A DNA stretch of 23,682 nucleotides from a virus. The DNA lies in the IMG/VR virus record IMGVR_UViG_3300021197_001153, positions 1-23,682 of that record, one strand, 5' to 3'. Positions within the stretch are counted from its first letter, which is position 1, and each line of letters starts with the position of its first letter. Shown here piece by piece: positions 5,381 to 15,435 of this stretch. Below the pieces are notes generated by a model. The model saw only the letters and a program-made list of their open reading frames with translations. It made no database searches and had not been told where the DNA came from. The position numbers and the translations under genes are program-made.

Positions 5381-8300
5381 ATGGTTTTTACCGGAGGTAT
5401 GCTCCCTCAGCAGCCGGAGCAGTTTGGGTTTGATTTCGAAGATCCGGTTGTAGAGGAAGAAGTTGTAGAGCCTGCAGCGCCGCAACCGCCTCAACCAGGG
5501 TTCTTTGATCCGATCAGGCAAGAAGGTGTTCTCAGCGGTGGGTTAAACATGTTGAGTGGCATGTTGCCATCCACCGTGTTGGGTCAACAGTTATCGCAGC
5601 GAGCATCAGACGGGTTCTCTGTGTCTGATGTGTTCGGGTCTTTAGGCGACTTTGGCACTCAGATGGCTTACAGCGCACCGGGTTTAGGTGAAGCGTTGGC
5701 TCTACGAGCTGCAGTGAATCCTGACGCTGGTTGGGTCGAGCGTGCCCTTGGCACTGTGGGTATTGCAGCAGGCGTAGGAACAGTTGGATACGCAGCTACC
5801 CAAATGCAGCCTCGTGCGTTCACCATGAACACCGTTTTTGGTTTGACTCCTATTGGCAAAAAAGTTGGGCCTTACGAAACAAACATTCCGTTAATCGTTA
5901 CAACTACCGACCAATCAACTTTTGCTCAGTTGTCTGGAACGTTAAACGAACCAGTCATCGCTGGGTCAATAATCCCAACTATTGGTGGGCGTTCCCGCCA
6001 AGCGATGGGGTCTTTAGCTCGAGCCCAAATGGGCACTCCACAATTCTCTGAGCTGGGTGCGTTTACTGACCTTCGCCAATCTTTGATTGGCAGCAGAGAC
6101 GACTTGGGGCAATGGACTCCTAATAACAGCACAGCGGTGCAGGTAGACAATTTCCTGCAAGGCTTAGCAGACGATCTATTGGACCAAGTTCCTGACTACC
6201 GGATGTCTCAAAACGTTGGAGGGCAACCTGGTCAACCACCGCCTATGACACTTGGTGAAGTTCGGGTGGCTGCTGTCGCTCTTGAACTTTCGAAGTTTGA
6301 TCATCTTGTCACTAAGAAAAAGGGTTGGGCTAACCAGCCTGAGTTGCGTCTCGGTAAAGGGATGCCAGCTATTGACAAACACTTTAAGAAAATGATGTCA
6401 GGTAAAGAACTAACGGAGATCGAACAGGCCGAACTTCGTGCAGGTTTGACTCAGTTAGCGAAGCTAACAATGGGTAACGGACATCCCGAGTTGGCTTTGA
6501 GTGATTTGCGTGTGGGTGTCAAAGCTATACATTTAGGCAAAAACTCGCAGTCAGACATGGTGTATTTGCAGGTTATGGACGTTGACGGTCGGAGCTTAGC
6601 CAACATTGACGAAGCCGAAATGCAGCGGCGTATCACGACGCAAGCAATGGTGAACCCGGTTCAAGCAATTCCTTTCTATGTGAATAGCATCACTGACTTT
6701 TTTCAAAGGCGAGTTTCGGGAAGAATGAAAGAACTCGAGAGTGCCGTTATGCGTCCAGCGGCAACACATCCTGCGTTAGCCGCAGACGAGCTGACACAAG
6801 TTGTTCCTGTTGCAGACTTAAAGAAGTTCAGTCTTGAAGTCACTGACGATGTTAGAGAACTTTCAGATGATATTCGAGCTAACGGTATTCGTGAAGCTTT
6901 GGTGTTGGAGTACAACCCTAGGACTGGTGCTGCTTCTCTAATAGACGGCAACAAACGTTTAGCTGCCGCAGATATGAGGGGGCTCGAAGCGGTTCCGTTG
7001 AAGATTGTTCGTAATGATGATTTGCAAGGTGCAGCAATAAAGGGCCTTAAAGTTTTTAAGGGTGATGTGCCTGAGATCTTACGCCCGCAGGACATTGGGG
7101 CGGGAAATAACAAAGCGATCAGGAAAGCTCCAGCGGCGTTTCAGGGAATCATCCCAGAGTCTCAACGCCAGATGGACACGAGTGTTGCCTGGTACAAGTT
7201 CGCTGCAGACGACCTTCTTGGTGCGGCGAACGAAATTGGGATGAGCCACAAGAAACTGGTAGGTGTCGCTTCTCTTATGTCAGCCGGAGAGCTGTGGGAG
7301 CAGAACATTGAAAAAGCTGTAGCTGCTGGTAGGTATTTGACCGATCACCCTACGGCTCAGCCACAGCAGTTAGCTGACTACATGAACAACGTCGTTGGTA
7401 TTAAGTCCACGACGGCAGAAGCTAAGAACGTTATTGACTTAGTCAGTATGAGTGACGATCAGGTCACATCATTTTTCACTAACAAAATGAGTGCGAGAGA
7501 TACGTTAAAGCAACCGAACTTCGTTGAAGCAATCCTACAGTCGGATGTTGATGACCTTGACCGGCATAACGCCCTGGTCTTTGGATTAATGACAGGCGAG
7601 ATCGATGACTACAACGCCAGGTACCTATTCGGTGAGCTAGACCAAGAGGTGCCGGTAGTTATAGACCGTCACGCATATGCTATTGCGTTAGGTTTCCCTA
7701 TCGCTCCTGATAGCCGAATGGGCAGCAACCTTTACCGCTCAGTGAGAAGAGCGTACGAGATCGCTTCTGAGCAAATCGGCGAGGTCACATTCCCTAACGG
7801 TGACGTTAGAAAACTCACACCTAGCGAACTACAAGCAATAGCGTGGGTCGAGTGGAGGGAATGGAAGGGCACCACCAAGAATTACAAGACTTACGATCCG
7901 GAAACCTTTAAGCAGATCCAGTCGCCATCTAACTGGATTCACGGTCATGGCCCTGCTCAAGTATTTAATCAGAAACTTATTGATGCTCTTACTACTCCGT
8001 TACCACCGGCGTTCACGCATCGCAGTCTTGCTCAGGTATCGACTCCAACGTGGAGGCGCCCTAAAGATTTACTGGGTCGAAATAAATCCGGTTCGCAGCG
8101 AATGTCTTCAGGGTTAGGCGCTCGATCACGAGAAATAGGTTTAGCTCAAGGCTTAAACGGTTTACAGGTACAGGCCCCTCGTGGGGCACATATGACTGGT
8201 GGTTACGGCAGTTTCGGGTTCTCGCCAGAAGGGCAAGACATTCGACCCCGCCAACCAATGGTTGTGGGTTCCAGCAAATTGTTTTATGAGAAAACGTTGA

Positions 8301-10195
8301 GGGATCAAACCTTTGACGAAGTTAAAGGTGCTGGGTTTACGGGCAGCCGTATAAAACCTGGGAACAGAGCTATGCCTGGACTTGAGGGCGAAATGGCTAT
8401 AAGCATTTCTGCGCCTGTGACCACTAACCACGGTATTAGAGCCCAGCAAGCTCACAAACATATGTCTGGTCTCATGAACGATGCGGGTATCACTCACCGG
8501 CTAGTTGAAGAGCCACAGTTCCAAGGTCGGTCAACAGTTTGGCAAGACGAGGACGGTGGCAAGTATTGGTCGCTTGAAGACATTGAAGAAGCAGGGTTAA
8601 ATCGAAACGATCTTGACATAGTGACTGACACCGAATCTCGTTCTGGTGCTCATTTCATTTTTGATGATCCTGAGATGATGCGTAGAGCACGAAACTTTAT
8701 GCATTCAGCTAACCCTCATTTGGAAGCGGGTCATGCGCCTGCGGCTGCTACGGCGAAGCAAGGTTATCTTGATGCTTGGGGTTCAGTCTTCGGATTGGGT
8801 CCTGTGCGTGGTGTCAAAAAGGAACTTGCTTTCCGAGGCACTAAGACTGAGCTGGAAGGTAAGCCTTCATCTCTTGACCGAACTCAAACAGACTCTAAAC
8901 AGGGTCGGCGTGTAGCAAACATTTATGACGAGATGGATCCGGTGATGAATGACGTTGATATAGCGTCCTACGACCAGATGGCTCGAGAAGTTGATGCTCA
9001 ATACGAGTACATGACAGAAGTCATGTTTATGAAAGTTGAGGTAGTTAACTCGAACCCTTATGCGTCTCCCGCAGAGTTAGCTGCTGACATACGTGACAAC
9101 AACACAATAAAGGTCTTGTCGAGCGAATCGACTGGTGGACATCCTTACATGTCGAATGAACAGAATGACCGCTTCAGAGCGGTGCATGACTTCTTTGGTC
9201 ACACGGTGATGGGCAACACTTTCACTAGACATGGTGAAGAAGCCGCTTATCTGATTCATTCTCAAATGTTCTCTGAGTCCGCTCGAGGAGCTATGCATTC
9301 CGAAACGGCTGCACAGAATGCGGTGTTGAACTATTCGAAGAAGAACAGAGCAAAGGCATCTAGGTCTATACGTCAAGGTCTTTCGTATACGGGTAATTTC
9401 GCAGAGCAGAAAGCTAAAGTTCTCCCGCAGGAACTTTGGTCAGATAAGACACTATCTGCCCATCCTGGGTTGTTGAAGGGTTCGGATCAGGGACGCATGG
9501 TTGACCATGTGTATAACGAACAGATCCTCGATTTCGTGATGTATGGGAACGGTGAAGCTATTCCACGAGGTATGGCTCCGGTCTATGAGCATTACTACAA
9601 AGACGACATAAACCTTGTTCAGCACATGAGTAGAGAAGGTGACCCTAATGCGGCTAACGCAGTGCAGGCATGGGTCGAGGAAGACGGTTTGTACGAGTAC
9701 TTTAAGAATGCGTCAACGAGCCGCTACTCCGGAACTTCAAAACCTGAATATCAGAAGATGAATGGGAAATGGTACTGGGATGGTGCGGGCGAAGTCTTAA
9801 ACCCAGCGAGTATTGACCAGTGGGAAGATGTCGCCTGGTCAGCTAAGCATCCGTTTGATGTGCTTGTTGATGGTGAGCGAGTTAGCGAAATCGCTGTGCA
9901 TCTGCCGAAAGAAGGAACAGGTTTAGTTCAGTTAGCTTTAGGGGAAACAAGTATTCCTACCGTTGATCCGAACCGGACTGTGGTGTGGAGGCTGACCTCT
10001 CGAGGTTCTGAGGATTCTTTCCGTAGCGGTAGTTTCCGCTCTGAAGTAGACGTTCCAGATGTGCAAGGCAATGGGCGTATGGACCCAACGTTGATGGATG
10101 AAATGGTGCAGTTCCTGAACCGGACTGGTTTCAGAGGCGGTTCAAAACAAGGCGGCCGTACACACGGCTTCCCAGAGTTCAAGGTCGTTAAGTAA
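5381..10195 (+). CDS. Giant multi-domain (polyvalent-like) virion protein with ParB-like domain
   Basis: The product has 1604 residues. A glycine/alanine-rich hydrophobic stretch near 120-145 (GTVGIAAGVGTVGYAAT) could touch membrane. Residues 474-547 match the ParB/sulfiredoxin-like fold: VVPVADLKKF, ANGIREALVLEY, then DGNKRLAAADMRG (522-534). Residues about 607-830 form a second domain with LWEQN (638-642), VIDRHA (760-765) and QAIAWVEWR (818-826), a pattern I recall from actinophage proteins. Residues about 1180-1340 form a third domain with HDFFGH (1269-1274), RHGEEA (1283-1288), H1293 and SETAAQN (1307-1313), suggesting a metal site. Such domain strings are typical of the polyvalent proteins described by Iyer, Burroughs, Aravind and colleagues, thought to be delivered with phage DNA. 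The start lacks a clear ribosome site; ATG 5381 follows the previous stop by three bases. Which domains are active is unknown. Confidence 0.8.
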   Translation: MVFTGGMLPQQPEQFGFDFEDPVVEEEVVEPAAPQPPQPGFFDPIRQEGVLSGGLNMLSGMLPSTVLGQQLSQRASDGFSVSDVFGSLGDFGTQMAYSAPGLGEALALRAAVNPDAGWVERALGTVGIAAGVGTVGYAATQMQPRAFTMNTVFGLTPIGKKVGPYETNIPLIVTTTDQSTFAQLSGTLNEPVIAGSIIPTIGGRSRQAMGSLARAQMGTPQFSELGAFTDLRQSLIGSRDDLGQWTPNNSTAVQVDNFLQGLADDLLDQVPDYRMSQNVGGQPGQPPPMTLGEVRVAAVALELSKFDHLVTKKKGWANQPELRLGKGMPAIDKHFKKMMSGKELTEIEQAELRAGLTQLAKLTMGNGHPELALSDLRVGVKAIHLGKNSQSDMVYLQVMDVDGRSLANIDEAEMQRRITTQAMVNPVQAIPFYVNSITDFFQRRVSGRMKELESAVMRPAATHPALAADELTQVVPVADLKKFSLEVTDDVRELSDDIRANGIREALVLEYNPRTGAASLIDGNKRLAAADMRGLEAVPLKIVRNDDLQGAAIKGLKVFKGDVPEILRPQDIGAGNNKAIRKAPAAFQGIIPESQRQMDTSVAWYKFAADDLLGAANEIGMSHKKLVGVASLMSAGELWEQNIEKAVAAGRYLTDHPTAQPQQLADYMNNVVGIKSTTAEAKNVIDLVSMSDDQVTSFFTNKMSARDTLKQPNFVEAILQSDVDDLDRHNALVFGLMTGEIDDYNARYLFGELDQEVPVVIDRHAYAIALGFPIAPDSRMGSNLYRSVRRAYEIASEQIGEVTFPNGDVRKLTPSELQAIAWVEWREWKGTTKNYKTYDPETFKQIQSPSNWIHGHGPAQVFNQKLIDALTTPLPPAFTHRSLAQVSTPTWRRPKDLLGRNKSGSQRMSSGLGARSREIGLAQGLNGLQVQAPRGAHMTGGYGSFGFSPEGQDIRPRQPMVVGSSKLFYEKTLRDQTFDEVKGAGFTGSRIKPGNRAMPGLEGEMAISISAPVTTNHGIRAQQAHKHMSGLMNDAGITHRLVEEPQFQGRSTVWQDEDGGKYWSLEDIEEAGLNRNDLDIVTDTESRSGAHFIFDDPEMMRRARNFMHSANPHLEAGHAPAAATAKQGYLDAWGSVFGLGPVRGVKKELAFRGTKTELEGKPSSLDRTQTDSKQGRRVANIYDEMDPVMNDVDIASYDQMAREVDAQYEYMTEVMFMKVEVVNSNPYASPAELAADIRDNNTIKVLSSESTGGHPYMSNEQNDRFRAVHDFFGHTVMGNTFTRHGEEAAYLIHSQMFSESARGAMHSETAAQNAVLNYSKKNRAKASRSIRQGLSYTGNFAEQKAKVLPQELWSDKTLSAHPGLLKGSDQGRMVDHVYNEQILDFVMYGNGEAIPRGMAPVYEHYYKDDINLVQHMSREGDPNAANAVQAWVEEDGLYEYFKNASTSRYSGTSKPEYQKMNGKWYWDGAGEVLNPASIDQWEDVAWSAKHPFDVLVDGERVSEIAVHLPKEGTGLVQLALGETSIPTVDPNRTVVWRLTSRGSEDSFRSGSFRSEVDVPDVQGNGRMDPTLMDEMVQFLNRTGFRGGSKQGGRTHGFPEFKVVK

Positions 10196-13100
10196 TGGAA
10201 ATTCCAGGGATTGACGCAGGCATTAGAGCTATCAAATCGATTGAGCAGTCGTGGTCTCTTCCCGAGCTGCCCCCTATGGTCAGTCTAGACTTAGCTGCTA
10301 ACTCTGGTTTGGACACGCTCGGGTTACAAAACTTCTTAACTGGCCTCGATAACGATGTGTCGAACCCAGTCTCTAGCCCTCCGGACACCAGACGGCGTTA
10401 CACCACCGGTGAACAAGTGCAGCGGTTAACGTCAGGTATTGGCAACTTTCGGTTGCCTCGGAGAGTAGATGCTGGCGGTGTTGAAGCTTTCAAAGAGCGT
10501 GCTGTGCGTCTTGGATATGTGGAGCCTGGCACGTTGTCACCTGATTCGAATTGGGACCCATCGTTAAACAACTTGTATTGGGATGTAAGCGGCGACGATT
10601 TGACTCGAGCTAAGCAAGGCAACGTTCCTGGGCCTGGTTCGTCAATCATGGAAGTGATGGACACATTCGATAAGTGGATGTCCCCCACCGGTCTGCTGGA
10701 GGCAGCTACCGAACTTGGTTTGTTTTGGGATATCGATCAGGTCGCTTCAGAGGTGCGGAATCCGTTGCCGCATTTAGCTGATGCGTTAAAGAACATGCAA
10801 TTGAGGAACTTTAATCCCATCGAGTCATTCAAAAGTGTTTGGAAAGCGCTCGGACCATTAGACGATTTAGCAATGCCTGTAGTGAACGTAGCGTTACTTT
10901 TTTCTGGTGTTGGTCAGGTCGCTCTGTTCGGTAAGGCCGCAAAGGGTGGCATCGTTGGAGCTAAAGCTTTACAAGCAGCTAACGGGGCCAGGTATGCGCC
11001 GTTGACGAAACTGAATCCGCAGATTGGCCGAATGGCTATGGAAACAGCAGATGTTGGAACAGATATTGCTCGGATGCAGCGAGGCGGCATGCTCTCTAGC
11101 CGTATAGCTCCTAACGCTGACGTGTTAGCAGCTTCAGGTCGTACTGTGAGTCCGGGCCGTATGGCTGTCGGTAGACAGATGCAAGCTTGGAGGAAAGTTC
11201 CTGAAGTTATGATCGCCAAGAAAGGCGTTCAGAAAGCTATGCAGCTCGGCGTAGTTTCTCGAACTGAGCAAGCGTTCGGCTATGAAGGCGGAGCTTCTCT
11301 ATCGGATATCCCTGGAGTCGAGTCAGGTACTCAGTTCATGCGTGGCTATGGGGAGCCAACAAAGTTCAGTCTCCCATCTTCAATCATGTTCGAAGCTATG
11401 TTCACACCAACCACGGTCATTAATCCTGGTGTGATAAGCAATCCCCTCAAATACCTCTCTAACTTCAAGAAAGTAGCTAACGCTGCTTTCTACAGTGAGG
11501 AAATGAGCAATGCGGTCGGAGTGAATCTTGCCAACAGAATAGATGACCCGAGTTTAACTCCTGAGCTTCTCGCAGAAGCTCAAGCCAAGGCAGTAGCTGA
11601 CTGGACAGCGGAAGTGCAAGAGAAAGGTGCTACTAAAGCTTTAGCTGACAAATTCACTGGCGGTAACAGGGAAGAGCTTGGGGTGTGGATGACTTGGATG
11701 GCTGTCACTGCAGCTATCGATGCTCACGCTGTGCATGTTTCGAAATTGATTGAAAACACTGATCCTTTCATTGACGGTATCGCAAGGTATGACGACGGGT
11801 TCCTTACAGCTAGGAACAGTCTCATTAGCATGCTGCGTTTCGCAGACCCAGATGACATGCAGTCGTCTCTGCGGGTTATAGCTGCTGCTGATCCCCGAGT
11901 CACATCCATCGAGGATGCTGACGAGCTATTCAAAATTTATTCGCAAGACTTTCGGTGGGGCCTGGATCCAAGCCCTGGCATGCCTGTGGGTTCTCCTCTT
12001 GAGACGGGACGATACAAAGCTGAAGAGCTTCAGAAAATGGTCGAGGCTCATAATGTTAACCGTCGAACGAAGATACAAGAGCTACTTGATACACACATGA
12101 AACCTGGCATGTTTGAGTTAGCAGTGACTCAAAAGCTAGACACTGTTGGTGAATGGGATTCGTTCCACAAAGGATCGGGACTAGTTGAAGAGGCATTCAA
12201 TAAGGGACAATTGAACCGTGCTGCTTCGAAGACAGGTGTTAACCCTGAGACTGGTCGCCTAATTGGTAAGAAAGAAACATTTAGGCGGGAACGCACAGGA
12301 CCTAAGCTGAAGTCGTTCGATAGGTTCGATAACGACAGCGTCCATTTCGATTTACGTGACGTTGTAGAAGATCCCGATTTCCTAGGTTTTATAGAGAACG
12401 GCAAGTTCAACTTGTTCGGCGGCAACGACAGTGTGCGAGGCAAATTCACGATCGCTCGCCAGGAAACAATCTCAGCGAACGATAAGAACAGCGAACTGAA
12501 AGCTATTACGACGCTACAAAAATTGCAGGATGACGCAAGGCAGCTCACTACGAATCCACAGTTAGCGTCTAAGTGGAGAAACCTTCTTGTCCGTTTGGAA
12601 AACGATTTTGGTGTTTCGACTTCAGGGTTCGCAAACATTAAGGTCGCTGATCTTAATAAAGTGATGAGTGAGCTGAAATATACAGAAACTGAAATGCGAC
12701 GTACTCGCCGTTTGCGTAACTATGCGATCAAAAATCAGGTTGATGTCACACAACTTGAAAAACATTTTGAGGGTCGACTTGACAAAATAGAGGCAAGTGA
12801 GCGTTGGGCTAAAGTTCATGGAATCCAAAGCGAATTGGATCTCGAGAAAAAAATAAAAGCTTTACAGAAACAGGTGCGACACACGGCTCAGGAAGTTGAC
12901 CCGGATTCGATGCCGGAAGGTTTAGCCGATCAACTGAGCGATCTGGGTTACAAACTAGTTCACGGTGAGGAATTCGTAACGCCTCGAGACTTAACTGACG
13001 ATGTCGGTAGCGGATTTGTTGAAGTTAACGACATTGTAGAAAAGGGTAAGTATCAGGACTCTCTTGGTTTCGTGGGACGTAAGTGGCATGACAACATGGA

Positions 13101-15435
13101 ACGTGCGGAAGCTCGAGCTTTACGGGCAGCCAGGCAGCTTGGCTATGTTGGTGAAAGGTATGACCAGAACCAAGTAACGATGATTTATAACGCTCAGTTG
13201 CGTAACAGCTTGGTGAAGAGTTTGTATTCTGCTGATGGGGTTCACGATTTCTCTAAGACTGATTCAGTTGATTTAGATAGGTTGCTTGACGTTCTTCGAG
13301 AGATCGCTCGGGACATATCTAAAGATTTCGAAGATAATTTGAAGACTGCAGCTCGCCTAGGCCGTACAAGTAAAGGCTTGGCGAACATCCAGTCGGGATT
13401 CAGCCCCCAAAACCCCGCCGATCTAGTTCGAACGAATCGTATATCGAAACAGATGATGGCGGGGCTTAAAGCCAAGAATTACAGTGAAGACGAAATCATC
13501 AAAATTGTTGATGGGTTGAAAGGCGCTCGAGATGTTGGACCTAAGGTCCGAGGCAAGCTTGTGTCGATGCAGGATCGGCTGCAAGCCAATCCGAACTTAA
13601 CGAACGCTATGAGGTTCTTGTCGAAGACCCGAATCGTAGATGGGGGCGCTGGTGTCTTAAAGAAGAACTATCAGGAGGGCGCTCAAATGGCTTCAAAAAG
13701 TTTACTTACAGCCGCAATTGGTGCTCCTGCTTATGCCCTTGCAGACACACAGCAAGAAGATGGTCTGAACCGATATCATGCCTTCGGTTTTGCTTTGCTT
13801 GGCCGCACGGCGGCTAGCACCAACCTCGGTTTCAAAGCCCAAAAAGGAATGCTCAAAGTCGTGGGAGTGGGCGGCAAACGTTCAAGCGCCCAGGTGTTGA
13901 AAACTAATGTAGGTGGTCGAGGTTTAGCTAACAGAGCACTCAAGCTTGACAACAGTCAAAAGTGGAAGCACTACTCCTACACCGCTGATGCTTTAGCAAC
14001 GATGCGTGACTACATGCGTTTCACGCTGTCTCCAATCTTTGACGCCTCCCGCTACGCCGAAGGTATGGTCTTGTCGCAGATCGGCAACATCCCTGAGTCT
14101 GTGCAGGAAGCCGGTGGCCTGCGATTCAATATGACTCCAACTCGTTGGAGAAGAGATCGTGCCCGGCAGATCCACGGTTCGAAGAAACCAACACCGGAAG
14201 CTATTACGCAAGCAGATAATGAGTGGAAAGATGTTCAAGACGAGTTTGCTGCTATGGGTAAAGCACGTAAAGATTTTGATTACGATGCGTTAGAGGCAAC
14301 TACTGCCCGTTTCCGTCAGATCGGCGTTTTGGGTTTCAACACTCAAGACTGGATGGCTTCGCTGTACGCAGATCTTACTCGCCTCCACGGAATGGATAAA
14401 TTTAAGGCATATGAGACAGCTAAGAACGCTTTCACATATGGATTGAATCCTCGTTCTGCCGCCGAAATGAATGCGAACGCTGTGTTCTTCCCGTTCAGTT
14501 TCACGAAGAAAACGTTCGGGCATGCAGCGAACTATTTGAGTCAAGACTGGTCGAGGGCAGCGATGCTGCACGATGCAGTCAAAACGTATGAGTTCTTGGA
14601 CGAGGAATACAATCTGACAGATCTATTTAGGGAACGTTTACCGATTTTGGAGAAGCTTCAACGTTTGAATGTGTTTGCTTATGGTTTAACACCCGGCGAG
14701 TTGGGCGGCGCTAACCGCCCGTTCATGAACACGTTCAACAAGTCTGGTCTTGATGAGGTTTCAACGAATCCGATTCTTAACGTGTTCCTCCCTCAAGGGT
14801 TCAAAATTCAAAACGATGCGGAAGCCTCTGAAGTGTTTGACACATTCAGCAGGGTCGCTCCTTTGTTTAATGACATGGAGAACCTGCTCAAAGAGTCAGG
14901 TGAGCAAGGTCATGTGCTGTTTGGTGGCAATTGGTTAACTGAGGCCGCTGAAGCCGAACGTGGCTATGCGGAGGTAGCGCAGATGAATGACTTGATCGAC
15001 GCTGCAATTAAAGAAAAAGGTGGAGCGGGTGGTATCAGTGAGATCCGTCGCAATAAATGGTCTAGGTATTTCGACATGCAGCAAAGTGTGAAACAGTCAG
15101 TCCGGGAGCGTTACCCAGCTTACGCAGAAGCTGTTGCCGACAGTGTCAGCAACTCGGTGTTGAAGAGTCAAGCTTCGAAAGAGCTAGTCGCCCAGTATCT
15201 GGCTTTTGGGAGTGACCCTACTAATGGTTCTCGTGAGCAAAAGATGGGTGGTCTTATATGGCTTGGAGACAAACACATCCGAGATGCCGGATCTTACGAC
15301 CAGGTTGATCCAAAGGTTCGAGATGCGTTTAGGCAATTAGCCGCTTCTTGGGCGAAGGATGAGCACTATTTACGTTTGGGTTGGAGAACTCATCTCATGT
15401 CTACATGGGGACCTATTGAAAGTGTACTTGGATGA
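10195..15435 (+). CDS. Giant 1746-aa putative internal or ejection protein
   Basis: This is the largest gene, coupled to the previous one (TAATG at 10193-10197). No enzymatic family is recognised. A hydrophobic segment at 226-262 (MPVVNVALLFSGVGQVALFG, then GIVGAKAL) and another near 1166-1184 (SLLTAAIGAPAYALA) could enter a membrane. Residues 816-900 are highly charged and helical, likely a coiled coil. A later region has MRFTLSPIFDASRYAE and then AVFFPFSFTKKTFGHAANYL (1429-1448), which look like conserved blocks. Size, helical content and place between portal and capsid genes suit an internal virion protein ejected with DNA to breach the cell envelope. A tape-measure role is an alternative, but no tail-tube genes are seen. 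I looked for single-subunit RNA polymerase motifs as in N4 and found none. Confidence 0.72.
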   Translation: MEIPGIDAGIRAIKSIEQSWSLPELPPMVSLDLAANSGLDTLGLQNFLTGLDNDVSNPVSSPPDTRRRYTTGEQVQRLTSGIGNFRLPRRVDAGGVEAFKERAVRLGYVEPGTLSPDSNWDPSLNNLYWDVSGDDLTRAKQGNVPGPGSSIMEVMDTFDKWMSPTGLLEAATELGLFWDIDQVASEVRNPLPHLADALKNMQLRNFNPIESFKSVWKALGPLDDLAMPVVNVALLFSGVGQVALFGKAAKGGIVGAKALQAANGARYAPLTKLNPQIGRMAMETADVGTDIARMQRGGMLSSRIAPNADVLAASGRTVSPGRMAVGRQMQAWRKVPEVMIAKKGVQKAMQLGVVSRTEQAFGYEGGASLSDIPGVESGTQFMRGYGEPTKFSLPSSIMFEAMFTPTTVINPGVISNPLKYLSNFKKVANAAFYSEEMSNAVGVNLANRIDDPSLTPELLAEAQAKAVADWTAEVQEKGATKALADKFTGGNREELGVWMTWMAVTAAIDAHAVHVSKLIENTDPFIDGIARYDDGFLTARNSLISMLRFADPDDMQSSLRVIAAADPRVTSIEDADELFKIYSQDFRWGLDPSPGMPVGSPLETGRYKAEELQKMVEAHNVNRRTKIQELLDTHMKPGMFELAVTQKLDTVGEWDSFHKGSGLVEEAFNKGQLNRAASKTGVNPETGRLIGKKETFRRERTGPKLKSFDRFDNDSVHFDLRDVVEDPDFLGFIENGKFNLFGGNDSVRGKFTIARQETISANDKNSELKAITTLQKLQDDARQLTTNPQLASKWRNLLVRLENDFGVSTSGFANIKVADLNKVMSELKYTETEMRRTRRLRNYAIKNQVDVTQLEKHFEGRLDKIEASERWAKVHGIQSELDLEKKIKALQKQVRHTAQEVDPDSMPEGLADQLSDLGYKLVHGEEFVTPRDLTDDVGSGFVEVNDIVEKGKYQDSLGFVGRKWHDNMERAEARALRAARQLGYVGERYDQNQVTMIYNAQLRNSLVKSLYSADGVHDFSKTDSVDLDRLLDVLREIARDISKDFEDNLKTAARLGRTSKGLANIQSGFSPQNPADLVRTNRISKQMMAGLKAKNYSEDEIIKIVDGLKGARDVGPKVRGKLVSMQDRLQANPNLTNAMRFLSKTRIVDGGAGVLKKNYQEGAQMASKSLLTAAIGAPAYALADTQQEDGLNRYHAFGFALLGRTAASTNLGFKAQKGMLKVVGVGGKRSSAQVLKTNVGGRGLANRALKLDNSQKWKHYSYTADALATMRDYMRFTLSPIFDASRYAEGMVLSQIGNIPESVQEAGGLRFNMTPTRWRRDRARQIHGSKKPTPEAITQADNEWKDVQDEFAAMGKARKDFDYDALEATTARFRQIGVLGFNTQDWMASLYADLTRLHGMDKFKAYETAKNAFTYGLNPRSAAEMNANAVFFPFSFTKKTFGHAANYLSQDWSRAAMLHDAVKTYEFLDEEYNLTDLFRERLPILEKLQRLNVFAYGLTPGELGGANRPFMNTFNKSGLDEVSTNPILNVFLPQGFKIQNDAEASEVFDTFSRVAPLFNDMENLLKESGEQGHVLFGGNWLTEAAEAERGYAEVAQMNDLIDAAIKEKGGAGGISEIRRNKWSRYFDMQQSVKQSVRERYPAYAEAVADSVSNSVLKSQASKELVAQYLAFGSDPTNGSREQKMGGLIWLGDKHIRDAGSYDQVDPKVRDAFRQLAASWAKDEHYLRLGWRTHLMSTWGPIESVLG

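Noticed and set aside
5731-6051. 106-codon + strand ORF in another frame of the 1604-aa gene
   Set aside because: Entirely inside a much longer gene, no ribosome site, Trp/Arg/Ser-rich shadow translation.
12129-12638. 169-codon minus-strand ORF inside the 1746-aa gene
   Set aside because: Ser/Phe/Arg-rich antisense shadow of a long, coupled + strand gene.
10195-15435. N4-type virion RNA polymerase
   Set aside because: The protein is half the N4 length and I found no single-subunit polymerase motif A, B or C.
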